NCBI RefSeq assembly: GCF_030247195.1
Contig: NC_080672.1
Span: 304,265,115 to 304,329,114, forward strand
Reading direction: 5' to 3'
Length of the DNA stretch: 64,000 bases
Source: Topomyia yanbarensis
Lineage: Eukaryota > Arthropoda > Insecta > Diptera > Culicidae
This document shows, in pieces, positions 10,494-23,100 of this stretch (positions are counted from its first letter, which is position 1; each line of letters starts with the position of its first letter). Both the position numbers and the translations under genes were made by a program. The notes beneath the pieces were generated by a model, which saw only the letters and a program-made list of their open reading frames with translations, was not told the origin of the DNA and searched no databases.

Positions 10494-13400
10494 TAAATGT
10501 AATAAATATCTAGGAACATCATGGTAGAACACAATTATGCACGAATTTGTCAGCGAGGGTGCTACACGCTTGAGCATAAAATCCATGATAAAGATAGATA
10601 TAAACATTAACAGCCATCCATTCATTTGTTCTTTCTCTCGAATCCCTAAATTCTAGACGAACACTAGGTACATCGCGACGAGGGTGTGTTCAATGCGTAA
10701 TAACATAAACAAACAGCACAACGCCCCGAACAGAGCCAGGATTAGTTACGGCAAGCTGTTTTGTGGCGCGGATCCACTTGAGCGCACTTGAAGTGACTTA
10801 AGCCCCGAAAGGAAGATAGCGAGAAAGTGTCATGCCTTAATACGGTTCGGAACTGTAACAGAAACCGAAGGACCTCAAAACGGGGACTCGATAATGATGT
10901 GTTTAGGGTAGGGTAATTTGTTTTGCTTAATTCATGACATCCTTACGTTCCCTTTGGCAGCTAGGGGAAGCGAACAAATGCGTGAAAGGTTTTACGCTTC
11001 CGCGCACATGCAAGGATCAACCCACTGCGTCCGTGACTGTCGTCGAAGGTGTGAATGATTTCTTCTTCAACCCAATGCCTGATAATGAGAAAGGTTTAGT
11101 TTAAATTCGTAAAGTCGTTAGGTCTGATGTTTGGCTAATTTCACAACGGGTCACACTAAAGAAGTTCTGAAAGTGCCAACAATTTCACTCGTAACCAATC
11201 CAAGATGGAGAATATTTATTGAAATTAAGTCAAAGTGGTGAGTTAATTTAATTAATTTGTTGAGACGGCAAACAATCGCTTCGTGCTAGCCAATCTGCCG
11301 TCAACGGCTGCCACTGACCGCACTATCGGACCGGCCGATCACGCTGCCAACGCTGACCGACGCGAGAAATTCTGACCAATAATACCTACGATGAGCTAGG
11401 TTGCGAGCGACCGATTGAGAGGAAAAAATAAAATATTCTGCCACTCAGGGTGCAACACCGTGCCGGACACAGCTCAGCTACCCGGTCCGACACGACAGCC
11501 GATGATGATCTTGATGGGGGACCGATGCGATGCGAGAACCAAAGCTGGCACGATCTCAAATTATCGTCCACCCACTACCCCCTTTTTTTACAAATGGTAC
11601 CATAATAGCGCAATGACACTGAAAGATTGATGCTGATGCTGGGAAAATTGCGATGAGATACATCGGTGGACATCCAGAACTAGTACTAGCTGGATTGGTC
11701 AACAGAAAAAGTTTCCATTTTTGGGATGCCTGTGTCAGATTGTTGCCAGAATGATGAATCAATTCAGGTACTGCGAATAGGTAGCCGCGCCCCCGTTCGC
11801 TTAGGCAGCTCCCGTGGTTAGGTTGGTGGGTAGAATGCAAGTGCAGCTTTTTGGCAGAGAAACCCACTCACCAGCTTGGCCTACTGTTGAGAATACCGTG
11901 AATGAATGTTTGATTTGGCAGCTAAATTGACACGTGATTCACTTTTCATCCAAGAATACAGATTCGGCGAAAAGTTTACAAATCGTTGGCAATCGTTGGA
12001 AAGAGCATAAAAGCAATTCGTTGGAAGGCGATATAAATCGTTTACTATTTTAGTAATACAACTGTTCAAAGAAACATCTACACTTTAAACATTTTAGGGG
12101 ATTTAGTACTTCCATACTAGTTCTTCCAATTATTCCCTAAACATTTAGTAGAACACTAGAAACCGTTCTCCGCCTGAAGGCGATGACACAGAGAACTGAT
12201 TTAAATCTTTCTGTATCTACTTGACTCTATTTCGAATATCTCAAACTGACATGTTTTAGTAAATAATGTCCAAGATTCGAAAGAAAAGCAGCTCAGCAAC
12301 ACAATTAAAATGGAAGCTTGGTCGATTTAACTTATTTTATAATTAGCCTCTCTCTTTCGCTCAGGAGCGAGCTAAACGAACCCGTACTCAGTTTCCATGA
12401 TCAAGAAATTTGGTTGAACCCGTAACCGGATGAATTGGGATTTTAATAGCTTCAGAAAATGAAGCGCCAGAACATTCACGATATGAATTCTAGTGGTAAT
12501 AAGGTTAGAAATCTTGCAAAAAAAACAATACAATCACCGCTCTGTAATTCGATCGAAAATACATGAACACTTTGCACCCCTAGCCCAAACCAAACACGTC
12601 ACCGGTTTCACTCTTTGGTTTCTACAACAATTCGCAACAGCATTATTCCGACGAGAATCGAACCGTGCAGACCCCCCCACACCTTCCGCGGATTGAGCTC
12701 CGGTACAACAACAGCAACAAGGCAACATCAAAAGCAGCAGAGTCAAAGTGTTGACAAATTTGGTAATTTTATGGCACTTGTTGCCGGGTACAACGGAGCG
12801 GAATAATTTCATCGCAATTAATTTATTGCAGCCATTCGCCACCGGCTGCTGACTACTGCCGAGGTATGGCCGTTTTGTACTTTTGTTATCCCGCTCCCGC
12901 TTCTGAGGTGCCCCATCCCCTCCACCCCTTTTGGGCAGAATGACCTGTTTGCGGTTGGTTATTTGTTTCTGCGAACTGAACCGAACTATTGTTCAGATCA
13001 TTTTCTAATTTAGAACCGAGAATCACTAAGCGCAATTATCCCGGACATGGGTTTGTGTACGTACCTACCTATTTTCGGCTTCGAGAAAATTACCCAAGTA
13101 ATTAAATCCAAAAATAAACCGAATTACCGGAGAAGAAGTGAACGATGAATCATCTTTTTTTTCTCGAAAATTGTACAATGTTAAACAGAGCCACATTCTC
13201 GGGAAACGGGCCATAATATGCAAATGCAACCACTCGGCAATCACAACAAACAAGTAGTTTTTAATGTAAACACAGCGTGGGAATTTAGCCGGATTGCAGT
13301 TTCGAGCGCATCGAATTGGTTGGTTTACATTTCGCTAGGAATTCGGAAACTGTGCAGCGGATATTGGTACCTACCTACATCGATGCAAGCGGAATACTTG

Positions 13401-13879
13401 CGTGCGGTGTGCTTCGAGCGATTTGTTGCAACTGGACCGATATAGTAGGTATGCCTTCATCCCGATTGCTTATTTTCAACGAAGAACGGTGTCAAACTAT
13501 TGGTTCGGTAGTGGAGAAACTGGTACAGCAAATAACTACAATTTTATAAGTAAATTTCTAGTAATCAAAAGTTTGTGTTTTGAATTTAGTTTCTCTTAAT
13601 TTTTATAAAATAATAATTTATGAACATAACAATATCACGGAAAAAATCCGTCCATAAATTCATGAATATAAGATCACAATTTCGTGAACTGAACGATTTA
13701 CGAAAACCGTGAAATTATGTACAATAAACTTCATATTTACGAAATCATTCATGTTTCCAAAAAACTAGTTCGCTCCGTATATATATGTAGCGTTACATTC
13801 GAATGTTTGATTGAGTTACTGTCGTTGCTCCCTGGACATGTCTAGTTTTTGTTATGATTCTGGCTCATAATTTGGGATT
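10494..13879 (+). other. Gene-free stretch, no recognised feature
   Basis: Several short ORFs occur on both strands but none has a recognisable domain or splice structure. 10700-12900 is somewhat less AT-rich than its surroundings and could be regulatory or old unique intergenic DNA. 13630-13790 contains AT-rich repeat-like sequence with TTCGTGAA motifs. Confidence 0.4.
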
Positions 13880-14121
13880 ACACAGCCGATCAGTAGAGAT
13901 GGGCGGGTATGGTTTTTTCGTTTTCCCCCATGTAACAAATTGTCACAAATTTATCTATCCCCCTCCCCTATTACGTAACAAATAATTAAAAAAAAAGTTC
14001 TTCAGTAAAATCATGTTACGTAACGTTCTAGCTTACTCCCCTCTACTATTTGTCACAATATGTCACAAATTGTCGTACCCCCTCCCTCCTAAGCGCGGTA
14101 CGTAATTTATGAATGGTCCCT
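13880..14121 (+). mobile_element. Fragment of a GGGACCATTCATAAATTACGT-type MITE
   Basis: The right end reads TACGTAATTTATGAATGGTCCCT, resembling the terminal repeat of the intact element at 32614-32898. The interior has the same C-rich GTCACAAA/CCCCCTCCC style. No matching left terminal repeat is visible, so this copy is truncated or decayed. Confidence 0.5.
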
Positions 14122-15338
14122 AAGTTACCAATATTTTTCTATAAGCATTTTAGGCGATTGAGAAAAGTTAAATTTGGTAGAACTATTTCAAGCAACTTAT
14201 TAAAATATATAAGTTCCTATCTTAGTTTTTGAAATGGCTAGAAACTACGTGTGCGATTCTAAGTTAGCATTCCTATTGCTAACTAGCCGTATACAAGTAT
14301 TTTTAATGCTTCAATGCACCTAAAATTTGAAGCATTAAATCTAGCACTATATCGACATACAGAACATACACATCGCACTAAAAAGCTTTTGAAGATAAAT
14401 GCTATGAAACTTTTATAGAAAACTCTAAGTGTAAATATGTAGTCTTCTTATAGTGCATTGAGACACCGAATAATAACAAATATACCTATGCATTCCAATA
14501 ATCACCTAAAGTCGTATGCATTCCTGTAATAAATGATAATGCAATAAACGTAAATTAGTGTATTTTCGACTGTTATTGTGACAATTTATGATTTGAAGGT
14601 CGGCGTTTCAGTCAATAAAAATCAAGAACACTCGTTGCTCTCTTTCTCCAACGTTTCGGTCGTTATTGGACCTTTTTCAAGGAAACGAGAATTTTTGTGT
14701 GTTCTGTTGTCGTTTTGTTCATGCTAAACAATCTAGTTGTCACACTATCATTTATCAGTATGGCTGTTAGACCTACTGTAATTAACGTTTAAATTAGACA
14801 TTTGGAACTGGACTACGATTGGCGTCACTGCACTATTTTATCAAAATCCCCGTTCACTCTCATTTTGTGTCTGTAAAAAATACGTAAATAACGTAAAATA
14901 AAAATGCAAATTCTGCACGATTCATCGAAAAAAATTCAACTAAACGTCTAGGTAGAGTTTCGAATAAACCGAATATACAAGCAAATCTTCGCACAGATCA
15001 GTGATCAAACACGTATACAACAGTGAGACGAGCTTTTCGACTGGGGATTGAACCCCATTTCTATAGACACTAAATCGTCAATTTAAATAGTCGGCACATC
15101 AAACGAGAGAAGAGCGGAAGGGTGAGTGTGTTATCGAAAGTTTATATTTTCTTTTGCTGTATCGATAAAGAAGGAAAAGTTATTAAAGCACACTAAGTGT
15201 GCTTTAATCATCTCTATAGAACTATGAAGCCGTAAAGCATATGTTTTGTATGAAAATTTAGAACATATCTAAAGCCATTACATAATGCTTCGTGGTTACT
15301 TGGGCGAGGCTCAAAATCACCGTTTTTTCTCAACACAA
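14122..15338 (+). other. Gene-free AT-rich stretch
   Basis: No coding region recognised. Around 14635-14690 there is a CAACGTTTCGGTCGTTATTGG-like phrase of a kind common in dispersed insect repeats, so part of this is probably old transposon sequence. Confidence 0.35.
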
Positions 15339-15423
15339 TGCACTGCCCATGATCGCATACCAGTCCCATAAAGATAGGAAATTCTATAGAAAACGGGACA
15401 ACTATGCGATCATGGGTAGTGCA
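15339..15423 (+). repeat. Hairpin with 21-bp arms
   Basis: TGCACTGCCCATGATCGCATA at 15339-15359 pairs with its reverse complement at 15403-15423 with one mismatch. The loop is 43 bases, with some further pairing (GTCCC/GGGAC). It could be a small foldback element or a miRNA-precursor-like hairpin; the sequence alone cannot decide. Confidence 0.75.
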
Positions 15424-16159
15424 CTTTTAGAAGAAAATTCCTTGAACGTCCTATAAAAATACAACAATTATCCATTTTAATCACCGGTTAATTAAGGTCA
15501 GTCTATCTTCTCATCTCGCCCAGAGTAGAAACTAAAAATTGGTCCGCTATAGATGCACGGCAAAATCCAACTTTTTCATACGTATCCATTTCATGCAGAT
15601 CAACCGAAAATGGGACGTTTCATCAGACAATACTGGTTATGCAACCATGGTAGATTCCTATGCGCGAATTCTACAAAAAGACACTGCACCACGGAAAACT
15701 TTATGCAAAACCAGCTAAGAACAGCCCACCTATTATAACCGTAAACAGCATACCGTTATCTTATGCCAAACCACAAACGGCTACAAAACCAATATCTATG
15801 GATCTGACACGAACAAATATTCACTCAAAAACAATCACGACCAGTCTCTAAGCCAACAACCGGCACCACCAGCAAAGAAGCGAACGTAGAAGAGGACGGA
15901 GACGTTTGTCCGTACGCTCGCATTTTTGTTTGACGCTCTATTGCTTTCTTCGAATATACTTTAAATTAGCTTCACAATATTTTGTAGTGTATTCCATCAA
16001 TTCAAGCAATAAAACTCGTTTTTTAACTTGTACACAGAGTAGGCAAATCCTTCAAAAACATTTGTTTTAAGAAATGTCAACTATCAAATAAAGTTTACAT
16101 TTTTTATACTTTTATCATATAACAATTTAATAAAGCGAATGATTATAAAGAAATTACTA
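15424..16159 (+). other. Gene-free stretch
   Basis: Short ORFs at 15553-15851 have no recognised similarity. Nothing else was seen. Confidence 0.35.
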
Positions 16160-16584
16160 CAGTGGAGACCCGATTTTATCAGCATCCAATTTTATCAGCC
16201 CGAGATTTTATCTACCTACGATTTTATCAGCTTTTTGACCCGATTTTATTAGCTTCGTATGAAAATTGATAGTTGGTAGTTTTATGGGCTCTAGCGGACG
16301 AACTAAGTTGAATTCGAGTAAATCCTTTCTTGGGCATATATTTCTTATCTTGAGATCCGAAAAATACAAAAATAAAAATGTCAATTTTTTTTAAATTTTG
16401 CACTGTCAGACCCCGTTAAGGAGAAAAGAATCAGAAAAGGTTGCGAGGCTATATCTAAGAACCAAATATTTTAAGAACTTCGATTTATTAAACTGCCAGA
16501 AAAATATGTGTCCCGATTTTATCAATGTCCCTATTTTATCAGCTTAAAATTCACCAAGGGGCTGATAAAAACGGGTCTTCACTC
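16160..16584 (+). mobile_element. Tc1/pogo-like MITE with GATTTTATCAGC repeats
   Basis: The left end follows a TA and reads CAGTGGAGACCCGATTTTATC; the right end is the inverse (GATAAAAACGGGTCTTCACT). The motif GATTTTATCAGC or close variants recurs several times inside both ends, as subterminal repeats. CAGT ends next to TA fit the Tc1/mariner-pogo superfamily. The extreme right end is imperfect. No transposase is encoded. Confidence 0.65.
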
Positions 16585-17203
16585 CTTCTTCCTTCTTTCG
16601 GGTCACACCGCGGGCCCCCAAATACGACCCGGGCCCCAAGGCAATTGCCCTGGCTGCCTCCCCCTCTCATCGGGCCTGCTCGTCACTGGCCAAAACGTCC
16701 CACTAAGCTCTGGGTGGTATGCCCCATTATTAGCACAACTGCAAATAATAAGCTATTTACGAGTTTTAGAGAAGGTAAATCGAGGTTTCACACATTGTAT
16801 GATCTTCATCTAGCATAATAAAAATTGCAATAATTCGATTACGGCATATGACCTCATTGATTAGCAATAAATTAGAGTAGTTGCTGCGAAGGTCATAGCA
16901 TACAAAGTTGAAGTATAGCCACTTTTGTTCAAGGGGAGCGTATTAGACCCGTTTACCCTAGTTTATCTTTCGGCATAAATCTTAACATGTGAACGGAATC
17001 AGAAATACCACATTTCCAGATTCCTCTCGGCGACAACACCTGACATGGAAACTGCCACTATTCATGATGTAGTTAGTGAGATGCGAGGACATTTTTTTCC
17101 GAAACTATTTTACTATAAAATCAGGTTTATATGAGTTTATATGAGATTTCTTTTAGTGAATTTTCGGGTAGATCAATTCTTCCAAAAATCATCTAAACAA
17201 ACA
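16585..17203 (+). other. Spacer left of the I-like element
   Basis: A short GC-rich patch (16600-16720, with GGGCCCC and CCGGGCCCC) gives overlapping small ORFs without recognised domains. The remainder is AT-rich pre-insertion DNA. Confidence 0.35.
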
Positions 17204-17216
17204 TCAATCATATTCT
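17204..17216 (+). repeat. Target-site duplication, left copy
   Basis: TCAATCATATTCT, repeated exactly at 23520-23532 just after the poly-A tail of the retrotransposon. Confidence 0.9.
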
Positions 17217-17451
17217 TAGTGTTAATCCGCGTTCAAGGTTATTTACACACTCTGCGCCTAGTTGAGGTTTCAGTATTTTTCCCTTCTTTTGTGTTTCTGT
17301 TTCTGAGTACCGTTAGCCGGTCAGTGAAGTGAAACAGTGTTCTTCTAGTAAGCCGTCTGGATACCGTTACATACACAAGCTAAGTATTAGTTTTCGTTTC
17401 CCCTTCTTGGTTGTCTTAATAACGTGCACTGGGCAATAGGCCCGTGCAAAA
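17217..17451 (+). promoter_or_regulatory. 5' UTR / presumed internal promoter of the I-like element
   Basis: Sequence between the left target duplication and the ORF1 start. Full-length elements of this kind carry an internal, downstream-type RNA polymerase II promoter in the 5' UTR. No specific box can be assigned with confidence, so promoter function is inferred from position. Confidence 0.5.
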
Positions 17452-18774
17452 ATGACTTCCCCTGACGGCGGTTCATCTCAAGGTGAGATGGACGTCGAAA
17501 TAAAATCGGCTCCCCGGCTCAAGGTATATCCGAGCTCGGCCACCGGGCCATTTGTGATCTTCTTTCGGACCAAAGAAAAAAAGTGTTTGAATCTGTTGCA
17601 GATTTCTCGAGTTCTGACGGATCGGTATTCGGCCGTGACAGAAATATCGAAAATTCGGCCTGATAAGCTTCGGGTGGTGGTTAACAGTTCAACTCAGGCA
17701 AACGATATTGCTGGATACGAGCCCTTTACGAGGGAGTACAGGGTGTATATTCCAGCTAGCAGGGTTGAAGTCAGTGGGGTCGTTTCCGATTCGAGTCTGA
17801 ATTGCGAGGACCTGCTAAAATATGGGACTGGCTGTTTCAAAGACCCCATGCTTAAGCCAGTGAAGATACTGGAATGCAAACGTTTGCATTCAGCATCAGT
17901 CGCAGCTGACGGCAAGAAAATATACGTCAACTCAGACTCTTATCGGGTGACCTTCGCCGGCTCTGCCCAACCCAACTACCTCCTCTTTGACAAGGTTCGT
18001 CTACCTGTTTGCCTCTTTGTGCCGCGGGTCATGAACTGTACTAATTGCAAACAACTGGAACACACAGTCTCCCATTGTACCAATAAAACCCGCTGTGGGA
18101 AATGCGGTGGGAATCATGCGGATGATTCCTGTGGTAGATATGTCGAAAAGTGCCTCTACTGTGGGGGAAACCCACATGATCTCCCTTCATGTCCCGCGTA
18201 CAAACAGCGCGAGGAAAATCTTAAGCGTTCCCTTCAGGGACGCTCTAAGCGATCTTTTGCAGAAATGCTTAAGATAGCTACGCCACCTGTCTCTACGAAC
18301 ATCTTTACCAACTTGTCTACTGACGAAGGCGACTGTGATGAACCCCAGGAGGGAACATCTTCTGCTGTGCCTAGAAGTAGTAGAAAAAGGAAGAACATTT
18401 CCTCTTCCAAGCTTCGTCGTAAAGGCCAGAAGGTGTCTCTTCATGGTCCCCCTAAAATAACTACTCAAGGAAGTACTGGTGCAAAACCGAAGCAAGTCGC
18501 TCCCGGTCTCAGTAACCTGAGCTCAGAAAAGGAGTTCCCAGCACTTCCAGGAACATCAAAAACCCCAAGTGTTCCCATATCTCAGCCAGAGAAAGAAAAC
18601 AGTGCTGGCTTAATAAATTTCTCTGACATTGTGGACCGTATTCTTACAGCGTTAAACATTTCTGACCCCCTTAAAAGTATCTTGATAAGCTTTCTCCCCG
18701 CAGTAAAAACATTCTTGATGCAGTTCACTGCGAAATGGCCCCTCCTTTCAGCGATTGTATCCTTCGATGGCTAA
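17452..18774 (+). CDS. ORF1 protein (gag-like, three CCHC zinc knuckles)
   Basis: A 440-residue nucleic-acid chaperone-type protein of an I-like retrotransposon, expected to bind element RNA in the ribonucleoprotein. The N-terminal two fifths form a conserved-looking globular region. Three zinc knuckles follow at residues about 196-247: CX2CX4HX4C, CX2CX3HX4C and CX2CX4HX4C. The C-terminal part is Ser/Lys/Pro-rich and probably disordered, with a final hydrophobic segment. The ATG at 17452 is the first in frame after the 5' UTR. The stop TAA at 18772-18774 overlaps the ORF2 ATG at 18767 by 8 bases, so ORF2 is probably reached by reinitiation or a similar mechanism. The frame is intact. Confidence 0.92.
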   Translation: MTSPDGGSSQGEMDVEIKSAPRLKVYPSSATGPFVIFFRTKEKKCLNLLQISRVLTDRYSAVTEISKIRPDKLRVVVNSSTQANDIAGYEPFTREYRVYIPASRVEVSGVVSDSSLNCEDLLKYGTGCFKDPMLKPVKILECKRLHSASVAADGKKIYVNSDSYRVTFAGSAQPNYLLFDKVRLPVCLFVPRVMNCTNCKQLEHTVSHCTNKTRCGKCGGNHADDSCGRYVEKCLYCGGNPHDLPSCPAYKQREENLKRSLQGRSKRSFAEMLKIATPPVSTNIFTNLSTDEGDCDEPQEGTSSAVPRSSRKRKNISSSKLRRKGQKVSLHGPPKITTQGSTGAKPKQVAPGLSNLSSEKEFPALPGTSKTPSVPISQPEKENSAGLINFSDIVDRILTALNISDPLKSILISFLPAVKTFLMQFTAKWPLLSAIVSFDG

Positions 18775-21700
18775 TTCATCGAACGAGGTCAAGGATTTAA
18801 TCACTGTCCTACAGTGGAATTGCAGAAGCATTATCCCGAAAATCGATTCGTTTAAAATCTTACTAAATAATTTGAAATGCGATGCATTTGCCCTATGCGA
18901 GACATGGCTCACTTCAGAAATAACCCTACACTTCCACGATTTTAATATTATTCGCTTGGATCGAGAAGACTCTTACGGAGGAGTACTTTTGGGGATCAAA
19001 AAGTGCTATTCTTTCAATCGGATCGACCTCCCCTCGACACCAGGCATTGAAGTTGTCGCTTGCCAAACCAGAATTAAAGGCAAAGAACTTTGCATTGCTT
19101 CCACCTACATCCCCCCTAGAGCCTCAGTTAGCCACCGACGGCTTTGCGATATTGCGGAACTCCTCCTCGTACCGAGGCTAGTTTTAGGTGACTTTAACTC
19201 CCACGGCACGGCATGGGGTTGCCTTCATGACGATAATCGATCTACCCTACTCCATGAGCTTTGCGACAACTTCAATATGACTATTTTGAATACGGGTGAA
19301 ATGACACGGATTCCTGTCCCTCCAGCGCGACCAAGCGCCTTAGATCTGTCCCTCTGCTCGACATCGCTGCGGTTAGATTGCATGTGGAAGGTAGTCTCTG
19401 ATCCCCACGGCAGCGACCATCTGCCAATCGTAATTAATATTGCTAACGGTTCAGGGCCACCGAATACAATCAATGTTTCGTATGACCTCACACGAAATAT
19501 TGATTGGAAGAGCTACGCGTCCGCGATATCCGAAAAAGTAGAATCGACACAAGAGCTTCCTCCGGAGGAAGAGTACGGGTTCCTGGCTGGCTTGATTCTC
19601 GATACCGCGATTCAAGCTCAGACTAAACGCGTACCAGACGCGAATTCACGCGGGCGTCCTCCCAATCCATGGTGGGACAAAGAGTGCTCAGACGTGTACG
19701 CGGAGAAGGCCGCTGCGTATAAGACCTTCCGGGACGACGGGCTGCCAGCTAGCTACCGACAGTACGCGATGGCGGAAACGCGCATGAAGAGTTTGATAAA
19801 AGCCAAAAAACGTAGCTACTGGCACCGGTTCGTCGACGGACTAACGAGAGAAACATCGATGAGCACTCTTTGGAGTACGGCCCGGCGCTTACGAAACCGA
19901 AACAGTACCAATGAGAGCGTGGAATATTCAAACCGTTGGATATTCGATTTTACCAAGAAGGTTTGTCCGGATTCCGCCCCGGCACAGAAGATCTACCGCG
20001 CCGCGTCCCCTCACAATAACGCGAACGAAACACCGTTTTCGATGGTGGAGTTCTCACTTGCTCTCTTATCATGTAACAATAAAGCCCCAGGGCCAGACAG
20101 AATCAAATTTAACTTGTTAAAGAATCTGCCAGACTCTGCCAAGAGACGCTTGTTGAATTTATTTAATAAGTTTCTTGAGGGTAATATTGTCCCCCATGAC
20201 TGGAGGCAAGTGAAGGTCATCGCCATTCAAAAACCAGGAAAACCAGCCTCCGACCACAACTCGTATCGACCGATTGCAATGCTGTCCTGTATCCGAAAGT
20301 TGTTCGAGAAAATGATCTTGTTTCGCCTCGATAATTGGGTTGAAGCAAATGGCTTACTGTCAGATACACAATTTGGTTTCCGCAAAGGCAAAGGGACGAA
20401 CGATTGTCTTGCGTTGCACTCAACAGAAATTCAAATGGCTTATGCTAGCAAAGAGCAGATGGCATCAGTTTTCCTAGATATAAAGGGGGCTTTTGATTCA
20501 GTTTCTATCAAAATTCTTTCTGAGAAGCTGCACCAGCATGGTCTTTCACCGACTCTAAACAACTTTTTGCTAAACTTGCTGTCTGAAAAACATATGCATT
20601 TTTCGCATGGTGATTTATCGACATCACGAATTAGCTACATGGGTCTTCCCCAGGGCTCATGTCTAAGCCCCCTTCTCTATAACTTTTACGTGAATGACAT
20701 TGACGAATGTCTTGTCAATTCCTGCACGCTAAGGCAGCTTGCAGATGACGGTGTGGTCTCTATTACAGGTCCCAAAGCCGTCGATCTGCAAGGACCATTG
20801 CAAGATACCTTGGACAATTTGTCTGCTTGGGCCCTCCAGCTAGGTATCGAGTTCTCCACGGAGAAAACTGAGCTAGTCGTATTTTCAAGGAAGCGTGAAC
20901 CAGCGCAACTACAGCTTCAATTAATGGGTCAAACTATTGCTCAGGTTTCAACTTTCAAATATCTCGGGTCTGGTTCGACTCTAAAGGAACCTGGGGATGT
21001 CACAATAGGTATCTGAAACAGAAGTGCCAGCAAAGGATCAACTTTCTCCGTACAATAACCGGAACATGGTGGGGTGCCCACCCAGGAGACCTGATCAGGC
21101 TGTACCAAACAACAATATTGTCGGTGATGGAGTACGGGAGTTTCTGTTTCCGCTCCGCTGCGAACATACATTTCATCAAACTAGAGCGAATCCAATATTG
21201 TTGTTTGCGTATTGCTTTGGGTTGTATGCACTCGACACATACGATGAGTTTAGAAGTGCTGGCGGGCGTCCTTCCGCTGAAAAATCGATTTTGGGAACTC
21301 TCCTATCGATTGCTCATCCGATGCGATATCTTGAACCCGTTAGTAATTGCAAATTTTGAAAGGCTTATCGAGCTCAATTCTCAAACCCGATTTATGTCCT
21401 TGTACTTCGATTACATGGCACAAAATATCAATCCTTCTTCATACTATCCCAACCGTGTCAATCTCTTTCATGCTTCTGATTCAACTGTTTTCTTTGACAC
21501 ATCCATGAAAGACGAGATTCGTGGAATCCCGGATCACATACGCCCGCAAGTGATCCCAAGCATCTTTCATAGTAAATTTCGAGAAGTCGACTGCAACAAG
21601 ATGTTTTACACCGACGGGTCAAGCCTCGACGGCTCCACTGGCTTCGGTATATTCAATCAAAACCTCACCGCCTCATTCAAACTCAATGATCCTGCTTCAG

Positions 21701-22452
21701 TTTACGTCGCAGAACTTGCTGCTATTCAGTATACCCTTGGGATCATTGATACTTTGCCCACCGATCATTACTTTATTGTCTCGGATAGCCTCAGCTCAAT
21801 CGAGGCTCTCCGTTCAATGAAACCGAGAAAGCACATTCCATATTTTCTGGGGAAAATCTGGGAGCGCCTGCGTGCTTTGTCTGCAAGATCGTACAAGATT
21901 ACCTTAGTTTGGGTTCCCTCGCATTGCTCCATTCCAGGTAATGAAGAAGCGGACTCTTTAGCTAAGGCGGGCGCTTTGCAAGGTGACATATATGAAAGAC
22001 CAATTAGCTTCAGCGAATTTTTCAGTATTACTCATCAGAGAACCCTCGAAAGTTGGCAAACATCATGGAGCAATGGTGAACTGGGAAGGTGGCTACATTC
22101 GATAATCCCTAAGGTATCGACGAAACCTTGGTTCAGAGGGATGGATGTGGGTCGGGATTTCATTCGCGTGATGTCTCGGCTCATGTCCAATCACTACACG
22201 CTGGACGCACATCTCCGGCGTATTGGGCTCGTGGATAGCGGTGTCTGCGCTTGTGGCAACGGTTATCACGAAATCGAACATGTTGTCTGGGCATGTGCCG
22301 AGTACTGTTCTGCCAGATCTCAACTATTCGATTCCCTTCGGGCCCGAGGAAGATCACCCAATGTCCCGGTTCGAGATGTACTAGCAAGCCGCGATATTCT
22401 CTACATGTCCCTTATATACACGTTCCTCAAAACCATCAATATCCAAATTTAA
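18767..22452 (+). pseudogene. ORF2 polyprotein (endonuclease-RT-RNase H), one frameshift
   Basis: Endonuclease at residues about 12-220, with WNC, CETW, GDFN, SALDLS and GSDHLPI motifs. RT follows, with motif A Asp near residue 571 (FLDIKGAFD), LPQG near 628 and the catalytic Asp pair at 660-661 in LADD. An RNase H domain lies at about 21604-21970, with the expected acidic residues in FYTDGSS, AELAAI, VSDSLSS and NEEADS. A C-terminal Cys/His motif (CACGNGYH...HVVWAC) lies near 22245-22300. The frame runs to a stop at 21016. The next frame (open from about 21020 to 22452) continues the same protein, and the shift is explained by one base missing at the GGG at 20966-20968. This could be a genuine inactivating mutation or a homopolymer sequencing error. 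The start is the ATG at 18767, overlapping the ORF1 stop. Confidence 0.9.
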
Positions 22453-22706
22453 ATGCCCCTATCTTTTCTCTTATCATTCCCAGAAGTGCCCTCTTCCGCC
22501 TACCGTACCCCAACGATGGTTTGATACGACTCCAAGACGAGACAAAACATCTGTCGAATGAACCAACAACACGAGATCTACAGTACAACATCACACGCGC
22601 AGCGCGGTGTGTTCCCGATCCGTATCTGAGCCGTACTACGAAATCGTCTGGAGGAACCCCTGCCGGCTCGAGGAAAACCGCCCGGCGTCCCAATACTTGA
22701 TACATC

Positions 22707-23100
22707 CGTTCGAATCTGTAATCCTGGCCGTTGATTCCTGATGCCGGAAACTGAAGTTTATATCCCCCCCCCCCGTTCAGTCTTGTCCACCCTCTCTCCC
22801 ATGTCTCTGATACACAGATGTATGTCTTCACCCCCTTCTCCCCTTGAATATCTTCCCAAAACTTATGTGCCCCCCTATCTTCTAGTGTTAGTTGATCAAT
22901 CCATTCGAATCTGTAATCCTGGCCGTTAATTCCTGATGCCGGAAACTGAAAGTTTATATCTCACCCCCCACCCCCTTCAGCCTTGTACACCCACCCTCCC
23001 ATGTCTCTGATACACAGATGTATGACTTCACCCCCTTCTCCCCTTGAATATCTTCCCAAAATTTATGTGCCCCCCTATCTTCTAGTTTTAGTTGAACAAT
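22707..23100 (+). repeat. Two-copy tandem repeat in the 3' UTR of the I-like element
   Basis: About 194-200 bp starting TTCGAATCTGTAATCCTGGC (about 22709 and 22903) and ending at TTGATCAAT/TTGAACAAT are present twice with few differences. A C-run differs in length between units. Confidence 0.85.
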
